Source: DASUAL01 sp035763805 (GTDB lineage Bacteria > Gemmatimonadota > Gemmatimonadetes > Gemmatimonadales > GWC2-71-9). From it: 6,974 bases of DNA. Position 1 is the first letter of the stretch; each line of letters begins with the position of its first letter. The notes under the pieces are model-generated. The model worked only from the letters and a program-made list of their open reading frames with translations, had not been told where the DNA came from and did not search any database. The translations under genes were made by a program, and so were the position numbers. Positions 5,800-6,974 of the stretch are shown one piece after another. The stretch lies in NCBI GenBank assembly GCA_035763805.1, contig DASUAL010000127.1:1-6974 (forward strand), in the 5' to 3' direction.

Positions 5800-6951
5800 T
5801 TAGACCACCAACTGGGCACCGGTCAAGTCGCCCACGAGCCCATCCAGGCGGAGCCAGCCGTCGGGGGTGCACACCAGGCGCTCGCCCCGCGTCGCCACCC
5901 AGCCCGCGCTCAACCAGGCGGTAAGAGGCGGTGAGAGGCGGTATGGGGCGGTAAGGGAAAGACCTTCTACGGTTCGCAAGGCGAGATACACACGTTCGAG
6001 CTCGCGCTGCTCCGCCGTGAGCACCTCTTCCGACTCGACCGGCGCCCGACCCGCCGCCACCGCACGGCGATAGGCCTCCCACGCCGGCAGGTTCCAGCGC
6101 CGGGCGCGGCCGTCGAACGAGTGCGCCGCCGGACCGAGCCCCACGTACCCGCGACCCGACCAGTACGCCGAGTTGTGGCGCGAGCGGCAGCCGTCGCGGC
6201 ACGCGTTGGAGACTTCGTAGAAGGAATAGCCGGCGCGAGCCAGCCGCTCGTGGGCGATGAGGTACTCCTCGGCGTAGCGCTCGTCGTCGGGGGCGGAGGC
6301 GGCGCCCCGCGAGATCCAGCGGGCAAGCGGCGTGCGCTCCTCGACCGTCAGCCCGTACAGCGATACATGCGCGGGGTGCAGCGCGCACGCCAGATCCAGA
6401 TCGCGGGCCCAGTCACGATCGAGCTCGGCGGGCAGCGCGAAGATCAGGTCGAGCGAGATGTTCTCGATCCCGGCGCGGCGCAGCGTGCGCACAGCGTCGC
6501 CGATCCCCGCCGCGTCGTGCGAGCGGTGCATCCAAGTCAGAACACGGTCGTCGAACGACTGGGCCCCGAGGCTCACGCGGTTCACGCCGGCCCGGCGCCA
6601 GACCTGGGCGCTTTCCAGCGTCACGTCCTCGGGGTTGGCCTCCAGCGTGACTTCGACGGCGTCACGCGGAGACGTCACGTGAAAGGCGTCGAGCAAAGAC
6701 GTGAGGAGCGTCGCGAGGGCTTCGGGAGGCAAGAGCGACGGCGTACCGCCGCCGAGGTAGAGAGTGTCGAGACCATCCTCCGGTGTGCCCCGGGGCGCCG
6801 CCCCGGGGTCAGCCGCACCGAGAAGCTCCAGCTCCTTGAGAACCGCGTCGACGTACTCGCGCGCCGGGATGCGTCTGCGCACCGCGATGGAGAAGTCGCA
6901 ATACGAGCAGCGACGATGGCAAAAGGGGACGTGGAGGTACACGTGGCGCAT
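5800..6951 (-). CDS. hemW: Radical SAM heme chaperone HemW
   Basis: HemW is a radical SAM protein once annotated as oxygen-independent coproporphyrinogen III oxidase; studied members bind heme and deliver it to respiratory proteins rather than oxidise coproporphyrinogen. The 383 residues include the [4Fe-4S] motif C11-x3-C15-x2-C18 followed by D-F20. That phenylalanine replaces the extra cysteine of true HemN and supports HemW. Other features are GGGTPS (67-72), the LEANP segment (103-107), RVSLGAQSFDDRVL (125-138) and the HNxxYW heme-related motif at 259-264 followed by GLGPAAHSF. Three oddities stand out: a Pro/Gly/Ala insertion at about 47-60 coded by a GC palindrome, extra cysteines C251 and C255 just before HNxxYW, and a shortened C-terminal winged-helix-like region at 333-346 coded by a tandem repeat. 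The ATG at 6951 gives the typical HVYLHVPFC start. It is followed after 25 nt by hrcA. Confidence 0.95.
   Translation of the reverse strand: MRHVYLHVPFCHRRCSYCDFSIAVRRRIPAREYVDAVLKELELLGAADPGAAPRGTPEDGLDTLYLGGGTPSLLPPEALATLLTSLLDAFHVTSPRDAVEVTLEANPEDVTLESAQVWRRAGVNRVSLGAQSFDDRVLTWMHRSHDAAGIGDAVRTLRRAGIENISLDLIFALPAELDRDWARDLDLACALHPAHVSLYGLTVEERTPLARWISRGAASAPDDERYAEEYLIAHERLARAGYSFYEVSNACRDGCRSRHNSAYWSGRGYVGLGPAAHSFDGRARRWNLPAWEAYRRAVAAGRAPVESEEVLTAEQRELERVYLALRTVEGLSLTAPYRLSPPLTAWLSAGWVATRGERLVCTPDGWLRLDGLVGDLTGAQLVV
5916..5955. repeat. Tandem 10-bp repeat (AGGCGGTAAG, 4 units) inside hemW
   Basis: On the plus strand, four consecutive 10-bp units are AGGCGGTAAG, AGGCGGTGAG, AGGCGGTATG and GGGCGGTAAG. 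They differ only at the first base or at positions 8-9. They encode hemW residues 333-346, where other HemW proteins have a longer helix of the C-terminal domain. A unit of 10 bp shifts frame each copy, so the protein is not repetitive. The GGCGGT core matches the 8-bp repeat in mutS2. Confidence 0.85.
6781..6820. repeat. GC-rich palindrome within the hemW coding region
   Basis: CCCCGGGGC (6788-6796) and GCCCCGGGG (6800-6808) form a perfect 9-bp stem around a 3-nt loop. An outer pair CGGTG (6781-6785) and CACCG (6816-6820) could extend it after an asymmetric internal loop. The DNA encodes a Pro/Gly/Ala-rich insertion (about residues 47-60) just before the GGGTPS strand of HemW, a place where family members vary in length. 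It looks like a small palindromic repeat tolerated in frame. Confidence 0.7.
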
Positions 6952-6974
6952 CGAGAGAACCTAATGCGGAGTGG
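6952..6974. other. Short segment upstream of hemW, no gene assigned
   Basis: These 23 bases before the hemW ATG read CCACTCCGCATTAGGTTCTCTC and a final G on the coding strand. A TAG is present, possibly the stop of an upstream gene, but too little sequence remains to assign it. No convincing promoter or strong Shine-Dalgarno site is visible. Confidence 0.3.

Noticed and set aside
5775..5819. GTG at 5819 as the start of hrcA
   Set aside because: It would add 15 residues not typical of HrcA and overlap hemW by 20 bp; the ATG at 5774 gives the family-standard N-terminus.
4899..5924. 341-codon plus-strand frame opposite hrcA
   Set aside because: It is antisense to a complete HrcA, arginine- and histidine-rich, with no family resemblance.
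5916..5955. Possible CRISPR array or origin iterons
   Set aside because: The 10-bp units are contiguous with no spacers, are only four, and lie inside hemW; no DnaA boxes or cas genes are nearby.

Overview
The window is a compact, GC-rich (clearly above 60 % by eye) bacterial chromosome segment. All eight supported genes lie on the minus strand, so transcription runs from high to low coordinates. In transcription order they are hemW (radical-SAM heme chaperone), hrcA (heat-shock repressor), dnaJ (Hsp40 co-chaperone), a HinT-like histidine-triad hydrolase, rpsU (ribosomal protein bS21), a YqeY/GatB-related protein, mutS2 (endonuclease MutS2) and the first 82 codons of dnaG (primase), which runs off the left edge. 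I see no mobile element with a transposase, no defence or biosynthetic cluster, no CRISPR array and no rRNA or tRNA gene. This is core housekeeping DNA, and I did not find a new biological system in it.

The packing is very tight. Three junctions (hrcA/dnaJ, yqeY/mutS2, mutS2/dnaG) are 4-bp ATGA overlaps in which the stop of one gene shares bases with the start of the next, and rpsU is separated from yqeY by 2 nt. hemW/hrcA and dnaJ/hinT are each separated by 25 nt. The only larger gap, 69 nt between hinT and rpsU, holds a strong hairpin flanked by a 10-bp direct repeat, followed by a locally AT-rich leader. It is the likeliest boundary between two transcription units: hemW-hrcA-dnaJ-hinT (heme handling and protein quality control) and rpsU-yqeY-mutS2-dnaG (translation, recombination and replication). 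The second unit is a variant of the classical rpsU-dnaG-rpoD macromolecular-synthesis operon, with yqeY and mutS2 lying between rpsU and dnaG.

The likely source is a high-GC, little-studied bacterial phylum. The DnaJ Gly/Phe region (a stretch around residues 89-104 of the type DLSEALNIFMRDFG), the DnaG zinc-ribbon variant (FHGGTHRNF in place of the usual FHxEKTPSF) and hrcA directly followed by dnaJ without grpE-dnaK recall Gemmatimonadota. This is from memory and is only a moderate-to-low-confidence guess; Methylomirabilota/Rokubacteria-like lineages remain possible.

The least ordinary signals are small repeats inside or touching conserved genes: four tandem 8-bp units in the mutS2 linker, four tandem 10-bp units in the 3' part of hemW that share a GGCGGT core with them, a near-perfect GC palindrome in a 5' insertion of hemW, and the hairpin with flanking direct repeats at the hinT stop. 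They suggest that short repeats have been accommodated inside housekeeping proteins at permissive linkers.
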